The notes beneath the pieces were generated by a model. It made no database searches and was not told the origin of the DNA. It worked only from the letters and a program-made list of their open reading frames with translations. DNA of 64,000 bases, taken from Micromonospora arborensis (GTDB lineage: Bacteria > Actinomycetota > Actinomycetes > Mycobacteriales > Micromonosporaceae). The DNA lies in the NCBI RefSeq assembly GCF_003205615.1, contig NZ_PYBV01000015.1:1-64000 (forward strand), read 5' to 3'. Below, piece by piece: positions 1 to 8,487 of this stretch (its first letter is position 1; the number at the start of each line of letters is the position of its first letter). A program made the translations under genes and the position numbers.

Positions 1-4
1 AGCG

Positions 5-75
5 TCTTGCACTTGCTGTCTCGGCAGAAGGGGCATTCCACCCATGTCGACAACCGAAGCTGCAAGATCGGCGCG
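5..75. repeat. Dispersed palindromic repeat, copy A
   Basis: This 71-nt stretch matches 38488-38558 at 60 of 71 positions by eye, without gaps. Both begin TCTTGC and end GCAAGATCGGCGCG, so the ends are mutually inverted (TCTTGC/GCAAGA) and the unit could fold. It lies outside the coding regions. The left end may be cut by the window edge. Function is unknown; it resembles a REP/MITE-like intergenic repeat. Confidence 0.7.
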
Positions 76-160
76 ACCCTGGAGCTAGCGCTCCCGCCGG
101 GCGTGGTTACGCGGGACCACGCCCGGCTGGTCGTTGTCCTGCGGCGGTGTCTTCGGGGCG

Positions 161-190
161 TTGACCGACACCGATCAGCCCTTCTACTAT
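161..190 (+). promoter_or_regulatory. Predicted promoter of the deleted SDR gene
   Basis: TTGACC (161-166), an 18-nt spacer and TACTAT (185-190) lie 7 nt before a GTG at 198. This is the layout of a leaderless actinobacterial promoter. It appears intact although the gene it drives is internally deleted. Confidence 0.5.
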
Positions 191-197
191 TTGCACT

Positions 198-446
198 GTG
201 AATGCATATATGGGTTGGCTCGATGATCGTGTCGCCGTCGTCACCGGCGCCAGTCGAGGCATCGGCCTGGCCATCGCCGAGCGCCTCGTCGCCGAAGGCG
301 CCCGGGTCGGCCTGACCGCTCGCCTCGGTCTGCCGCCGGACGTGGCGGGCGCGGTCGCCTTCCTGGCCTCCGACGACGCCGCCTGGATCACCGGGCAGAC
401 GATCGTCTGCGACGGGGGCGTCTCGCTGTCCGGCCGGGCCGGATGA
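198..446 (+). pseudogene. Internally deleted short-chain dehydrogenase (SDR)
   Basis: The 82-codon frame joins the first about 40 residues of a classical SDR (cofactor motif [10 protein letters not shown]) directly to the last about 40 ([20 protein letters not shown] then CDGG). Roughly 165 residues usually found between them, including the NNAG motif, the catalytic Ser and YxxxK, are absent. The junction is in frame, so a short protein could still be made, but it cannot be an active oxidoreductase. The promoter looks intact. Start could be GTG 198 (leaderless) or ATG 210. I read it as a deletion remnant; a repurposed small Rossmann-like peptide is less likely. Confidence 0.75.
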
Positions 447-516
447 CGACGCCAGCGGTCGGGCCGGGGCCGCTGATCACCGCCCGTCTAGAATCGACGG
501 GGCGTCGGGGGACGCC

Positions 517-1152
517 ATGGGGGTGAAGGGGCGGGGGCGGATGGACGGGGTCGAGGTCGTGGGCCGGGTCGATGGGCGCACCGCCAGGGCCGAGCGCACC
601 CGCGCGGCCATCGTCGAGGCGCATCTCGCACTCATCTCCGAAGGCGACCTCCGCCCGACCGGGGAACGCATCGCCGAACGGGCCGGCATCTCGCTGCGGA
701 CGCTCTGGACCAACTTCAAGGACATGGAGACGCTCTTCGAGGCGAGCGGCGCGGAGGTGCTCCGCCAGCAGGACGCCGCCTACCGCCCGATCTCACCGGG
801 GCTGCCGCTGGCCAAGCGGGTCGACGCGTACTGCCGGCAACGGGCCCGACTGCTCCAGCTCATCACCCCGTCGGCGCGGGCCGCCCAGATGCGGGAGCCG
901 GTCTCCGACCAACTGCACCGCAACCGCCTCAAGCACATCGACCGGGTGCGCGACGAGGTCGAGGAGCTCTTCGCCGTCGAGCTGACCGAAGCCGGCCAGG
1001 GGCGGGAGCAACTGCTCAACGCCCTCGTCGCCGCGAGCATGTGGCCGGCCTGGTCGATGCTGCGGTACGGCCTCGGGCTCGGCGTGGACCAGGCCCGTGC
1101 GGTGATGACCCGCACGGTGGGCGCCCTGCTGGCCGAGGTCGCAGCCGACTGA
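517..1152 (+). CDS. TetR/AcrR family transcriptional regulator
   Basis: This is a 211-residue one-component repressor-type protein. The N-terminal helix-turn-helix covers about residues 20-70, with RTRAAIVEAHLALI and the recognition region ERAGISLRTLWTNFKD; the rest is a helical ligand domain of ordinary size. The start at 517 is favoured by a GGGGGA ribosome site at 505-510 and a possible -10 TAGAAT at 489-494; an in-frame ATG at 541 is the alternative. The ligand is not predictable. It runs in the same direction as the SDR remnant upstream, which may once have been its partner. Confidence 0.85.
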   Translation: MGVKGRGRMDGVEVVGRVDGRTARAERTRAAIVEAHLALISEGDLRPTGERIAERAGISLRTLWTNFKDMETLFEASGAEVLRQQDAAYRPISPGLPLAKRVDAYCRQRARLLQLITPSARAAQMREPVSDQLHRNRLKHIDRVRDEVEELFAVELTEAGQGREQLLNALVAASMWPAWSMLRYGLGLGVDQARAVMTRTVGALLAEVAAD

Positions 1153-1160
1153 CGCCGGAC

Positions 1161-1712
1161 TCAGTCGGGCGGGCTCTCCCCGGTCAGTCCGTCCACCGAC
1201 TCCCGGATGAGGTCGGCGTGGCCAACGTGTCGCGCGTACTCCTCGATGAGTGTGAGCAGGATGTATCGCAGGCTCGGTGACTCGCCCCGGGAGTTGGTGA
1301 ACTTTCCCACCTGCTCCAGGCCGCCGTCGACCAGCGCTTCTGCAACGACCGACCGTGATCTGAGCACGGCAGATCGCCAAAGGGCCACCAACTGCTCGGG
1401 CGACTCATCGGCGGCCGAACGCCAGTCCCAGTCGGGGTCGGCGTCCCAGTCGACCACGTTCCACGGTGGGCCCGCCTCGCGCCCCAGCAGCCAGGAGGCA
1501 AAGATGTCGTCCTCGACGTGGGCCATGTGCTTGAGTAGCCCGCCCAAGGTCATCGACGATGGGGCGAGCTGTGCCCGTAGGCCCTCCGCGTCCAGTTCCC
1601 CGCATTTCCACGCCAACGTCGCGCGCTGCCGCTCGAGGAAGCCCAGAAGGGTGGCGGCCTCTTCGGCCGCGAGGGGAGGCTTGGCGGTGATCTGCTCGTC
1701 GACCTCGGTCAT
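1161..1712 (-). CDS. DinB family protein (DUF664-like)
   Basis: A 183-residue four-helix DinB/DUF664-type protein. The motif LGGLLKHMAHVEDDIF (about residues 57-72) carries the first metal-binding His, and EEYARHVGHADLIRE near the C-terminus (about 157-171) carries the two other histidines typical of the fold. Actinobacterial members are thought to be mycothiol- or thiol-dependent metalloenzymes; the substrate here is unknown. It is convergent with the TetR gene (9-nt gap) and divergent from the LuxR gene at 1827. Confidence 0.8.
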   Translation of the reverse strand: MTEVDEQITAKPPLAAEEAATLLGFLERQRATLAWKCGELDAEGLRAQLAPSSMTLGGLLKHMAHVEDDIFASWLLGREAGPPWNVVDWDADPDWDWRSAADESPEQLVALWRSAVLRSRSVVAEALVDGGLEQVGKFTNSRGESPSLRYILLTLIEEYARHVGHADLIRESVDGLTGESPPD

Positions 1713-1826
1713 GGCGGTGACCCTACCGACCGGCCCTGCCGACCGGCCCTACCGGCTTCGACCCCGTGCGCCTGCCGCTGCTGTCGCGTGGCAGAGGAAC
1801 TCCTCTTTCCATTCGGTTTCCCATGA

Positions 1827-4628
1827 GTGACACTGACTGGCATGGTTACTGCATCGAGAGTGCAACTAACCGTACTGCGTGGTCGGGACGACGAGTGGCA
1901 GGCTGTCCGGAGTCTGCTCGACGGCGTGACCGGTGGCGGTGGGGCCCTGCTGCTGCACGGTGAGCCGGGCTCTGGCCGGACGGCGCTGGTCGGCCACGCC
2001 CACCGGTACGCCGAGGACTGCACGGTGCTCGCGGCGGCCGGACTGGCCGAGGAGTCCGCGCTGCCGTACGCCGGCCTGCAACGCCTGCTCGACCCGGTGC
2101 TCCACCGTGCCGCCGCCCTGCCGGACGAGCAGCACCGGCTGCTGCGCCGCGCGCTGGCCGGGGAGAGCTGCCCGGCCGATCGTCAACTGACGTTGTCCAT
2201 GGCGGTGCTCGGGCTGCTCGCCGCCGCCGCCCGGGACCGTCCGCTGCTCGCCACCATGGACGACGTCGACCGGGGTGACCCGCAGACCGCGCAGGTGCTG
2301 GCCTTCGTGGCCCGCCGACTGCGGCACCTACCGGTCGCAGTCCTGCTCACCGCGGACGTCGCCGTCACGGTCGACGGGATACCGGCGCACCGACTCCGGC
2401 CACTGAACGCGCGGGACAGCGTCGCCGTCCTCATCGACCGGCTGCCCGAGCGGCCCGCCGCGTCGGTCCTGACCGCGCTGGCCGTGACCGGTGGCGGCAA
2501 CCCGCAGGCCCTGGTGGACCTTGCCGAGGTGCTCAGCCCGGCCCAGTGGCGCGGGGAGGAGGCGCTGCCCACGGCACCGCCGGCGGACGGTGCTCTGGGC
2601 CGCGCGTACCGGGCCCGTCTGGACCGGTTGCCCCCGGACACCCGGCGGGTGCTGCTGCTCGCCGCACTCGACGAGGCCGGTGCGCCGGGCACCCTGATCC
2701 GTGCCGCGGGGGCGGCCGGCACCGAGGCCGAGGCGCTCGCTCCGGCGGAGGTCGCCGGCCTGGTCCGCGTCGAACCGTGGGGCGTCACCTTCCCCCAGCC
2801 GCTGGTCCGCACGATGATCGCGGCCAGCGCGCCACTCGCCGAGCGCCGCGCGGCACACCGACTTCTCGCCGGGGTGCTGGTCGCGGACGGGCACCGGTTG
2901 CGCCGGGCCATGCACCTCGCCGCCGCGACGGCGGGTGCCGATCCGGCCCTCGCCACCGAGCTGGAAGAAGCGGCGGCCGGTGGAGTCGGCGACTGGGCCA
3001 CCGCCTCGGCGGCGCTGCGGTGGGCCGCGGAACTCAGCGGCCATCCCACCCAGACGGCCGCCCGCCTGCTGACCGCCGCTCGTTACGCCTGGGCCGGGGG
3101 CCAACCCGACGTGGCCCGACTGCTGCTCGATCGCCTCCGCGTGGTCTCCAGGGACCCGGCCGTCCGGGGCCGCGCCGATCTGCTGCGCGGTGAGTTGGAG
3201 TTGCGGTGCGGTCGCGCGTCCGGAGCGTCGGTCACGTTGCTGACCGCCGCTACCGCGGTGGCCGGCACCGACCGCGCACTGGCGTTGTCCGGGCTGGTGC
3301 GGGCCGGCGAGGCGATCTGCTTCGCCGGTGACCAGTACCGGTACGCCGAGGTCGGCCGTCGGGCGCTGGCGTTGCGGCGACCGACCGACCCACCGGTGAT
3401 GGAGCTGATGGGTTGTCTGGTCGCCGGGGTGGCGGCGACCCTGCGGGGTGACCATGAGCGAGCCGGCCCCGCGCTGCGTCGCGCCGTCGTGCTGGGCGGC
3501 CGGTTGACCGGGTCGGCGCTGACCCCCACCGCGCTCAATTGCGCGGCGGCGGCCGGCCTGGTGGTTGCGGTGGACGGCGCGGCGCACCGGCTCGCCGAGC
3601 GCGCTGTCGGGTTGGCCCGGGAGCGGGGCGAGTTGTCCGTGCTGTCGCGGGCACTGGAGTTGCGGGCGGTCGCCGAGTACTGGCTGGGCCGGCACGAGGC
3701 GGCGGCGGAAACCTCCCGCGACGGGCTCCGGGTCGCCCGCGCCTCGGGTCAGATCAACTGCGCCAGCGTCCATCTGGGCATGCTCGCCGTGCTCGCCGCG
3801 ATCCGGGCCGACCGCGACACCAGTCTGCGGCACCTCCGCGAGATCGGTGAGTCGCCAACGCCGGGCAGCCGTCCGCACGCCCTCGCCGGGTGGGCCCTGG
3901 CGGTGCTCGACCTCATCGACGGCCGGCACGCCGAGGCCGCGGACCGGTTGGCGTCGCTGGCCCGGCTCGGCACCGGTCGAGGTCAGGTCCTCGTGCAGGT
4001 GATGGCAACTCCTTATCTGGTGGAGGCGGCGGCGCACCTGGCGCACCGACCGGCGGCAACGGCGGCGCTCGCCGTCTTCGACCGCTGGGCCAGCAGCACC
4101 GCGAGCCCGTTGCGCCGGGCCCTGTCCGCCCGGTGTCACGCGCTGCTCGCACCGCGGGGCGGCGCCGAGGCGGAACGGGATTTCCAGACGGCGTTGCGGC
4201 TGCACCCGACGGAGGCCGGCACGTTCGAGCGGGCCCGCACCGAGCTGCTCTTCGGTCAGGAACTGCGGCGCAGCCGACGCCCTCGCGACGCGCGTACGCA
4301 CCTGCACCAGGCCCGCGAGATGTTCAGCCTGCTCGGGGTGGCGTGCTGGGCTGAGCAGGCCACCACGGAGTTGCGGGCGGCCGGGGAGTCGGTCGGTCCG
4401 CCGGACCTGCCGGCGGCACGACTGTTGACCGGCCAGCAACTGCGGATCGCCGAGCTGGTCGCGGAGGGCGCCACCAACCGGGAGATCGCCGCCCGGATGT
4501 TCCTGTCCACCCGTACGGTCGACCACCACCTGCGCAACGTGTTCCACCGACTTGGCATCCGTTCGCGCACCGAGCTGGCCCGCGCGTTCGCCACCGAGCG
4601 GCACGTCGGCCTGACCTCCGACCGGTGA
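1827..4628 (+). CDS. LuxR family regulator of the large ATP-binding (LAL) type
   Basis: This 933-residue regulator starts at GTG 1827, or ATG 1842 fifteen nt further on. Near the N-terminus is an AAA/NACHT-like ATPase with Walker A GEPGSGRT (about residues 45-52). The Walker B region LLATMDDVD departs from the usual LLVDDVQ-type hydrophobic strand. A long TPR-like helical middle follows, and a C-terminal LuxR helix-turn-helix spans about 870-925 (LTGQQLRIAELVAEGATNRE, then MFLSTRTVDHHLRNVFHRLG). LAL proteins act as inducer-responsive activators, often of pathway genes. The acyl-CoA dehydrogenase begins 55 nt downstream and is a plausible neighbour target; that is inference. Confidence 0.88.
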   Translation: MTLTGMVTASRVQLTVLRGRDDEWQAVRSLLDGVTGGGGALLLHGEPGSGRTALVGHAHRYAEDCTVLAAAGLAEESALPYAGLQRLLDPVLHRAAALPDEQHRLLRRALAGESCPADRQLTLSMAVLGLLAAAARDRPLLATMDDVDRGDPQTAQVLAFVARRLRHLPVAVLLTADVAVTVDGIPAHRLRPLNARDSVAVLIDRLPERPAASVLTALAVTGGGNPQALVDLAEVLSPAQWRGEEALPTAPPADGALGRAYRARLDRLPPDTRRVLLLAALDEAGAPGTLIRAAGAAGTEAEALAPAEVAGLVRVEPWGVTFPQPLVRTMIAASAPLAERRAAHRLLAGVLVADGHRLRRAMHLAAATAGADPALATELEEAAAGGVGDWATASAALRWAAELSGHPTQTAARLLTAARYAWAGGQPDVARLLLDRLRVVSRDPAVRGRADLLRGELELRCGRASGASVTLLTAATAVAGTDRALALSGLVRAGEAICFAGDQYRYAEVGRRALALRRPTDPPVMELMGCLVAGVAATLRGDHERAGPALRRAVVLGGRLTGSALTPTALNCAAAAGLVVAVDGAAHRLAERAVGLARERGELSVLSRALELRAVAEYWLGRHEAAAETSRDGLRVARASGQINCASVHLGMLAVLAAIRADRDTSLRHLREIGESPTPGSRPHALAGWALAVLDLIDGRHAEAADRLASLARLGTGRGQVLVQVMATPYLVEAAAHLAHRPAATAALAVFDRWASSTASPLRRALSARCHALLAPRGGAEAERDFQTALRLHPTEAGTFERARTELLFGQELRRSRRPRDARTHLHQAREMFSLLGVACWAEQATTELRAAGESVGPPDLPAARLLTGQQLRIAELVAEGATNREIAARMFLSTRTVDHHLRNVFHRLGIRSRTELARAFATERHVGLTSDR

Positions 4629-4661
4629 CGGTGGAGCCGGGCACCGTCCGCTCTGGACGGC

Positions 4662-4684
4662 TTAAACTATCACCGCTAGTTTAA
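4662..4684. promoter_or_regulatory. Palindromic operator overlapping the acyl-CoA dehydrogenase start
   Basis: TTAAACTA (4662-4669) and TAGTTTAA (4677-4684) are perfect inverted arms around a 7-nt centre, in an otherwise GC-rich region. The right arm ends on the A of the start codon at 4684. This size and AT-richness suit a TetR-type operator that blocks initiation. TAAACT within it could also serve as the -10 box. Confidence 0.6.
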
Positions 4685-5838
4685 TGGCCATGGAGCTGAC
4701 CCTCTCCGCCGAGCAGGCCGCTGTCCGTCAGTTGGCCGCGGAGTTCGCCGACCGCGAGCTGGTGCCGCACGCCGCCGCCTGGGACCGGCGCGAGTCGGTC
4801 GACCCGGCCATCGTCGCCATGCTCGGCGACCTGGGCTTCCTGGGGCTGACCATCGCCGAGGCCGACGGCGGCTCCGGCGGCGACCACCTCGCGTACTGCC
4901 TGGTCCTGGAAGAGCTCGGCCGGGGCGACTCCGCGGTGCGCGGCATCGTCTCGGTCTCCCTCGGCCTGGTCGCGAAGTCGATCGCCGCGCACGGGACGGC
5001 GGCACAGCGGACCGAGTGGCTGCCCCGACTCTGCGCCGGCACCGCACTCGGCTGTTTCGCGCTGACCGAGCCGGACAGCGGCTCCGACGCGGCCGCGCTG
5101 CGGACCCGCGCGGTCCGCGACGGCGCCGACTGGCTGCTCACCGGCACGAAGACGTTCATCACCAACGGCACGACCGCCGACGTCGCACTGGTCTTCGCCC
5201 GCACCGGCGGCCCCGGGCACCGGGGCATCACCGCGTTCCTGGTGCCCACCGACAGCCCCGGCCTGGCCCGACGGGAGATCCACGGCAAGCTGGGCCTGCG
5301 CGGCCAGGCAACCGGCGAGCTGCGCTTCGACGAGGTACGCGTCCCCGACACCGCCCGCCTCGGCGCCGAGGGCAGCGGGTTCCGGCTGGCCCTGGCGACC
5401 CTCGCCAAGGGCCGGATGTCGGTGGCCGCCGGCTGTGTCGGCATCGCCCAGGGCTGCCTCGACGCCGCCGTCGGCTACGCCGGGCAGCGAACCCAGTTCG
5501 GCAAGCCGATCGCCGGCCACCAGCTCGTCCAACAACTACTCGCCGCCATCGCGGTGGACACCGCCGCCGCCCGGCTGCTGGTCTGGCAGGTGGCCGACCT
5601 GATCGACCGCGACCAGCCGTTCGCGACCGAGGCGTCGATGGCCAAGCTCTTCGCCAGCGAGGCCGCCGTCCGCGCGGCCAACAACGCGGTCCAGGTCTTC
5701 GGTGGGTACGGCTACGTCGACGAATACCCGGTCGGCAAGTACCTGCGGGACGCCCGGGTCGCCACCCTCTACGAGGGCACCAGCCAGATCCAGCAACTCC
5801 TCATCGGACGCGCGCTCACCGGCGTCAACGCCTTCTAG
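4684..5838 (+). CDS. Acyl-CoA dehydrogenase
   Basis: A 384-residue FAD-dependent acyl-CoA dehydrogenase of normal length, which would introduce the alpha-beta double bond in acyl-CoA substrates using electron-transfer flavoprotein. The signatures CFALTEPDSGSDAAALRT (about 123-140) and the C-terminal QVFGGYGYVDEYPVGKYLRD with YEGTSQIQ (about 337-371) are clear. In the latter, the Glu of YEGTSQ is in the place of the usual catalytic base. It is followed at 18 nt by a MaoC-like hydratase, so the pair could do two consecutive beta-oxidation-type steps. ATG 4690 is an alternative start; neither has an obvious ribosome site. Confidence 0.92.
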   Translation: MAMELTLSAEQAAVRQLAAEFADRELVPHAAAWDRRESVDPAIVAMLGDLGFLGLTIAEADGGSGGDHLAYCLVLEELGRGDSAVRGIVSVSLGLVAKSIAAHGTAAQRTEWLPRLCAGTALGCFALTEPDSGSDAAALRTRAVRDGADWLLTGTKTFITNGTTADVALVFARTGGPGHRGITAFLVPTDSPGLARREIHGKLGLRGQATGELRFDEVRVPDTARLGAEGSGFRLALATLAKGRMSVAAGCVGIAQGCLDAAVGYAGQRTQFGKPIAGHQLVQQLLAAIAVDTAAARLLVWQVADLIDRDQPFATEASMAKLFASEAAVRAANNAVQVFGGYGYVDEYPVGKYLRDARVATLYEGTSQIQQLLIGRALTGVNAF

Positions 5839-5855
5839 CTCCAAGGAGACCTGGC

Positions 5856-6320
5856 ATGAGAGTCTTCAGCTCGTTCGAGGAACTGTCAGCCGCGGTCGGC
5901 GAACACCTCGGGCCCGGTCCGTGGCAACGTATCGAGCAGAGCCGTGTCGACCTCTTCGCCGACGCCACCGACGACCACCAGTGGATTCATCTCGACCCGG
6001 TCCGGGCCGCGGCGGGCCCGTTCGGCGCGACGATCGCCCACGGGTACCTGACGCTGTCGCTGCTGCCGGCGCTGGCCCGCGAGCTCTACCGGGTCGAGGG
6101 GGTGGCGATGGGGGTCAACTACGGGCTGAACCGGGTCCGCTTTCCCGCCCCGGTGCGGGTCGGTGCCGCCGTACGGGCCACCGCCACCATCGCCGAAGTG
6201 TCCCCGGTGATCGGCGGTGTGCAGTTGGTCGCGACGGTCACCGTGGAGAGCGACAGCGGCGGCAAGCCGGTCTGCGTAGCCGAGACGGTCAGCCGGCTCT
6301 ACGGAGCTGAAGGTCGTTGA
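5856..6320 (+). CDS. MaoC-like dehydratase (hotdog fold)
   Basis: A 154-residue single-hotdog protein. The (R)-hydratase motif is visible as FADATDDHQWIHLDPVRAAA followed by the GPFGATIAHGYLTLSLLP segment (about residues 34-70), holding the catalytic Asp/His pair. It would hydrate enoyl-CoA substrates. Ribosome site AAGGAG lies 7 nt before ATG 5856. It forms a two-gene operon with the acyl-CoA dehydrogenase. Confidence 0.9.
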   Translation: MRVFSSFEELSAAVGEHLGPGPWQRIEQSRVDLFADATDDHQWIHLDPVRAAAGPFGATIAHGYLTLSLLPALARELYRVEGVAMGVNYGLNRVRFPAPVRVGAAVRATATIAEVSPVIGGVQLVATVTVESDSGGKPVCVAETVSRLYGAEGR

Positions 6321-6331
6321 CGCCTTGAGGC

Positions 6332-6354
6332 GCGGCGACGGGATCCGTTGCCGC
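6332..6354. terminator. Hairpin between convergent genes
   Basis: GCGGCGACGG (6332-6341) pairs with CCGTTGCCGC (6345-6354) with one G-T wobble and a 3-nt loop. It lies between the 3' ends of the MaoC and MDR genes, so it could serve both. There is no clear U-tract. Confidence 0.5.
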
Positions 6355-6410
6355 CCCCTCCTGCCTGCGGGTAACTGGATTGGTTCCGGTCCCGTCGCCG
6401 TACCGCCCGG

Positions 6411-7463
6411 TTATGGGATTTGGACGATGACCTTTCCGAACGGGCTGGCCGACTCGTAGTGCCGGAACGCCGCGCCGGCCTCCTCGAACGGGAACACTCG
6501 GTCGGTGACGGGGCGAAGCTGGTGCGCGGTGATGATCTCGTTCAGCTTGGTGAACTGGGCGTGACTTCCGACCGCCAACGCCCGGACCGTCGCGGCGACG
6601 CCGAACAGCAGGCGAGGGTCGAGTGGTGGCCAGTCACCGGAGAGAGACCCGACGAACGCGACGTGCCCGTTGATGGCGAGCGACCTCAGCGACTGCTCCA
6701 GTGTTCCGGCGGTGTCGACGACCCGATCGACCCCGCGCCCGCCGGTGCTGTCGCGGACCGCGGTGTGCCAGTCGGGAACGGCCCGATAGTTGACGACCTC
6801 GTCCGCGCCGAGGTCACGAAGGCGCTGCTCCTTTTCCGCCTGGCCCGTCGTGGCGATCACCCTCGCGCCGAGCAGCTTGGCCAGTTGTACGACGAACAGG
6901 GATACGCCGCCCGAGCCGGTGGTGAGCACCGTGTGCCCCGGCTGGATCCCAGGACCGTCCCCGGTCAGCGCGTTCCACGCGGTGACGGCGGCACACGGCA
7001 GCGTCGCGGCTTCGGCGTAGGAGAGGTGTTCGGGGACCGGAACGAGGGCTTGCTCCGGGAGGACGGCGAGTTCGGTGAGCATGCCGTCGAGGGAGCCTCC
7101 CAGTTGTGGCAGGCATGACGGCGTCAGGGGGCCATCCTGCCAATGCGGGAACAGCGTGGCGGTGACCCGATCGCCCGGTCGTACCCGCTGGACACCTGGC
7201 CCCACGGCGACGACCTGCCCGGCACCGTCGGAGACGGGGATGACGTCCGGTTTGACGGGCAGCACGTACTGCCCGCGCAGCACCAGCAGATCGCGGAAGC
7301 TGAGCGAGGCGGCGCGGACCGCGACTGCGACCTCGCCGACACCTGGTGTGCGTGGTTCGTGGGTACGCAACGTCAGGCCGTCGATGCCGTCGCCGCTGTT
7401 GACGTGGTAGCTCCGCACGGACGGGGGTAGGTCGGTGGGGTTCTCCACGTCGATGTCAGCCAT
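6411..7463 (-). CDS. Zinc-independent alcohol dehydrogenase/quinone reductase-like MDR protein
   Basis: A 350-residue medium-chain dehydrogenase/reductase. The N-terminal GroES-like domain includes RDLLVLRGQY and PVSDGAGQVVAVG. The Rossmann half has HTVLTTGSGGVSLFVVQLAKL (about 175-195) for NAD(P) binding. The usual catalytic-zinc ligands (Cys and GHE) are not seen: the equivalent of GHE reads SDGAG, so a zinc-independent NADPH:quinone-type reductase is likely. It is divergent from the XRE regulator at 7578, and the 114-nt gap holds a palindrome at 7528-7543, suggesting control by that neighbour. Confidence 0.88.
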   Translation of the reverse strand: MADIDVENPTDLPPSVRSYHVNSGDGIDGLTLRTHEPRTPGVGEVAVAVRAASLSFRDLLVLRGQYVLPVKPDVIPVSDGAGQVVAVGPGVQRVRPGDRVTATLFPHWQDGPLTPSCLPQLGGSLDGMLTELAVLPEQALVPVPEHLSYAEAATLPCAAVTAWNALTGDGPGIQPGHTVLTTGSGGVSLFVVQLAKLLGARVIATTGQAEKEQRLRDLGADEVVNYRAVPDWHTAVRDSTGGRGVDRVVDTAGTLEQSLRSLAINGHVAFVGSLSGDWPPLDPRLLFGVAATVRALAVGSHAQFTKLNEIITAHQLRPVTDRVFPFEEAGAAFRHYESASPFGKVIVQIP

Positions 7464-7527
7464 CGTGATCCTTCGGTCGTGATGATCGTTGCGACCACGA
7501 CTGTTCTGCGTCGGCCGCGCCGCGACA

Positions 7528-7543
7528 ATTCCCCGGAGGGAAT
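7528..7543. promoter_or_regulatory. Palindrome between MDR and XRE genes
   Basis: ATTCCC (7528-7533) and GGGAAT (7538-7543) form perfect arms around CGGA, midway between the two divergent genes. It is a candidate operator for the XRE-type regulator encoded next to it. Confidence 0.45.
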
Positions 7544-7577
7544 CGCCAACCGGCGCGGCACCCGGTACACAGGAAGA

Positions 7578-8381
7578 ATGATCACCGAATCCGCAGCTGG
7601 CGGCCTCGCGGGCGCGTTACGTACGTGGCGCACCCGACGACGCGTCAGCCAACTCGAACTGGCGGTGCGGGCCGGCACCACGCAACGGCACGTCAGCTTC
7701 ATCGAGAGCGGACGCTCAACCCCGGGCCGGGCGATGATCATACGGCTGGCCGAATCGCTGGAGGTGCCGATTCGCGAACGCAACGAACTGCTCCTCGCCG
7801 CCGGATTCGCCCCCGTGTACCCGCAGCGCGAGCTGGACGACCCTCAACTGGCACCGATCCGAACCGCCCTCGAACGCGTCCTGCACGGCCACCTGCCGTA
7901 CCCGGCCGTGATCGTCGACCGGCACGGCGACCTCGTCTCCGCCAACGCCGGCTTCGACATGATCACCCGCGGAGTGGACCCACACCTGCTCACCCCACCG
8001 GTGAGCGTCCCCCGGGTCCTGCTGCACCCGCGCGGTCTCGCACCCCGCATCGTCAACCTCGACGAGTGGGCCTGGCACATCATCGGCAGTGTCCAGGCCG
8101 AAAGCGTCCGCCACCCGAGCGACCGGCTCCAGCGCCTCGTCGCGGAACTCGTCGACCTGGCACCCGCGCGGCCACGGCAGCTCTCGCCACACCACCTCGG
8201 GTTCGCGGTGCCGTTGCACCTGCGCACGGGTGGCCCGGACAACCGGGAACTGCGGCTCATCACCACACTCACCCACTTCGGCACCGCCACCGACGTCACC
8301 ATCGCCGAGCTGCGCCTGGAAGCATTCCTCCCGGCCGACGAAGCGACCAGCGCCGCACTTGCCGAACTCGTCCGGTGGTGA
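7578..8381 (+). CDS. XRE family regulator with MmyB-like ligand domain
   Basis: A 267-residue regulator. The N-terminal Cro/C1 helix-turn-helix (about 8-65) contains RRRVSQLELAVRAGTTQRHV and SFIESGRSTPGRAMI. The remainder matches the MmyB-like domain, with PAVIVDRHGDLVSANAGFD and the later PRVLLHPRGLAPRIVNLDEW. Such proteins commonly sit divergent from one oxidoreductase and control it; here that would be the MDR gene. ATG 7578 is chosen because the preceding AGGAAG is a ribosome site and the family starts close to the helix-turn-helix; the reading frame is open upstream to 7479. Confidence 0.87.
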   Translation: MITESAAGGLAGALRTWRTRRRVSQLELAVRAGTTQRHVSFIESGRSTPGRAMIIRLAESLEVPIRERNELLLAAGFAPVYPQRELDDPQLAPIRTALERVLHGHLPYPAVIVDRHGDLVSANAGFDMITRGVDPHLLTPPVSVPRVLLHPRGLAPRIVNLDEWAWHIIGSVQAESVRHPSDRLQRLVAELVDLAPARPRQLSPHHLGFAVPLHLRTGGPDNRELRLITTLTHFGTATDVTIAELRLEAFLPADEATSAALAELVRW

Positions 8382-8487
8382 ACAGCGTCCGCTCATGACG
8401 GGCGTGCCGTACCGGTCGACATCCGGCACTGTCGAGAGACCAGAACGGCTGATCTTCAGGCGCCCGGCTGCCGCTAGCATTGTCGCC

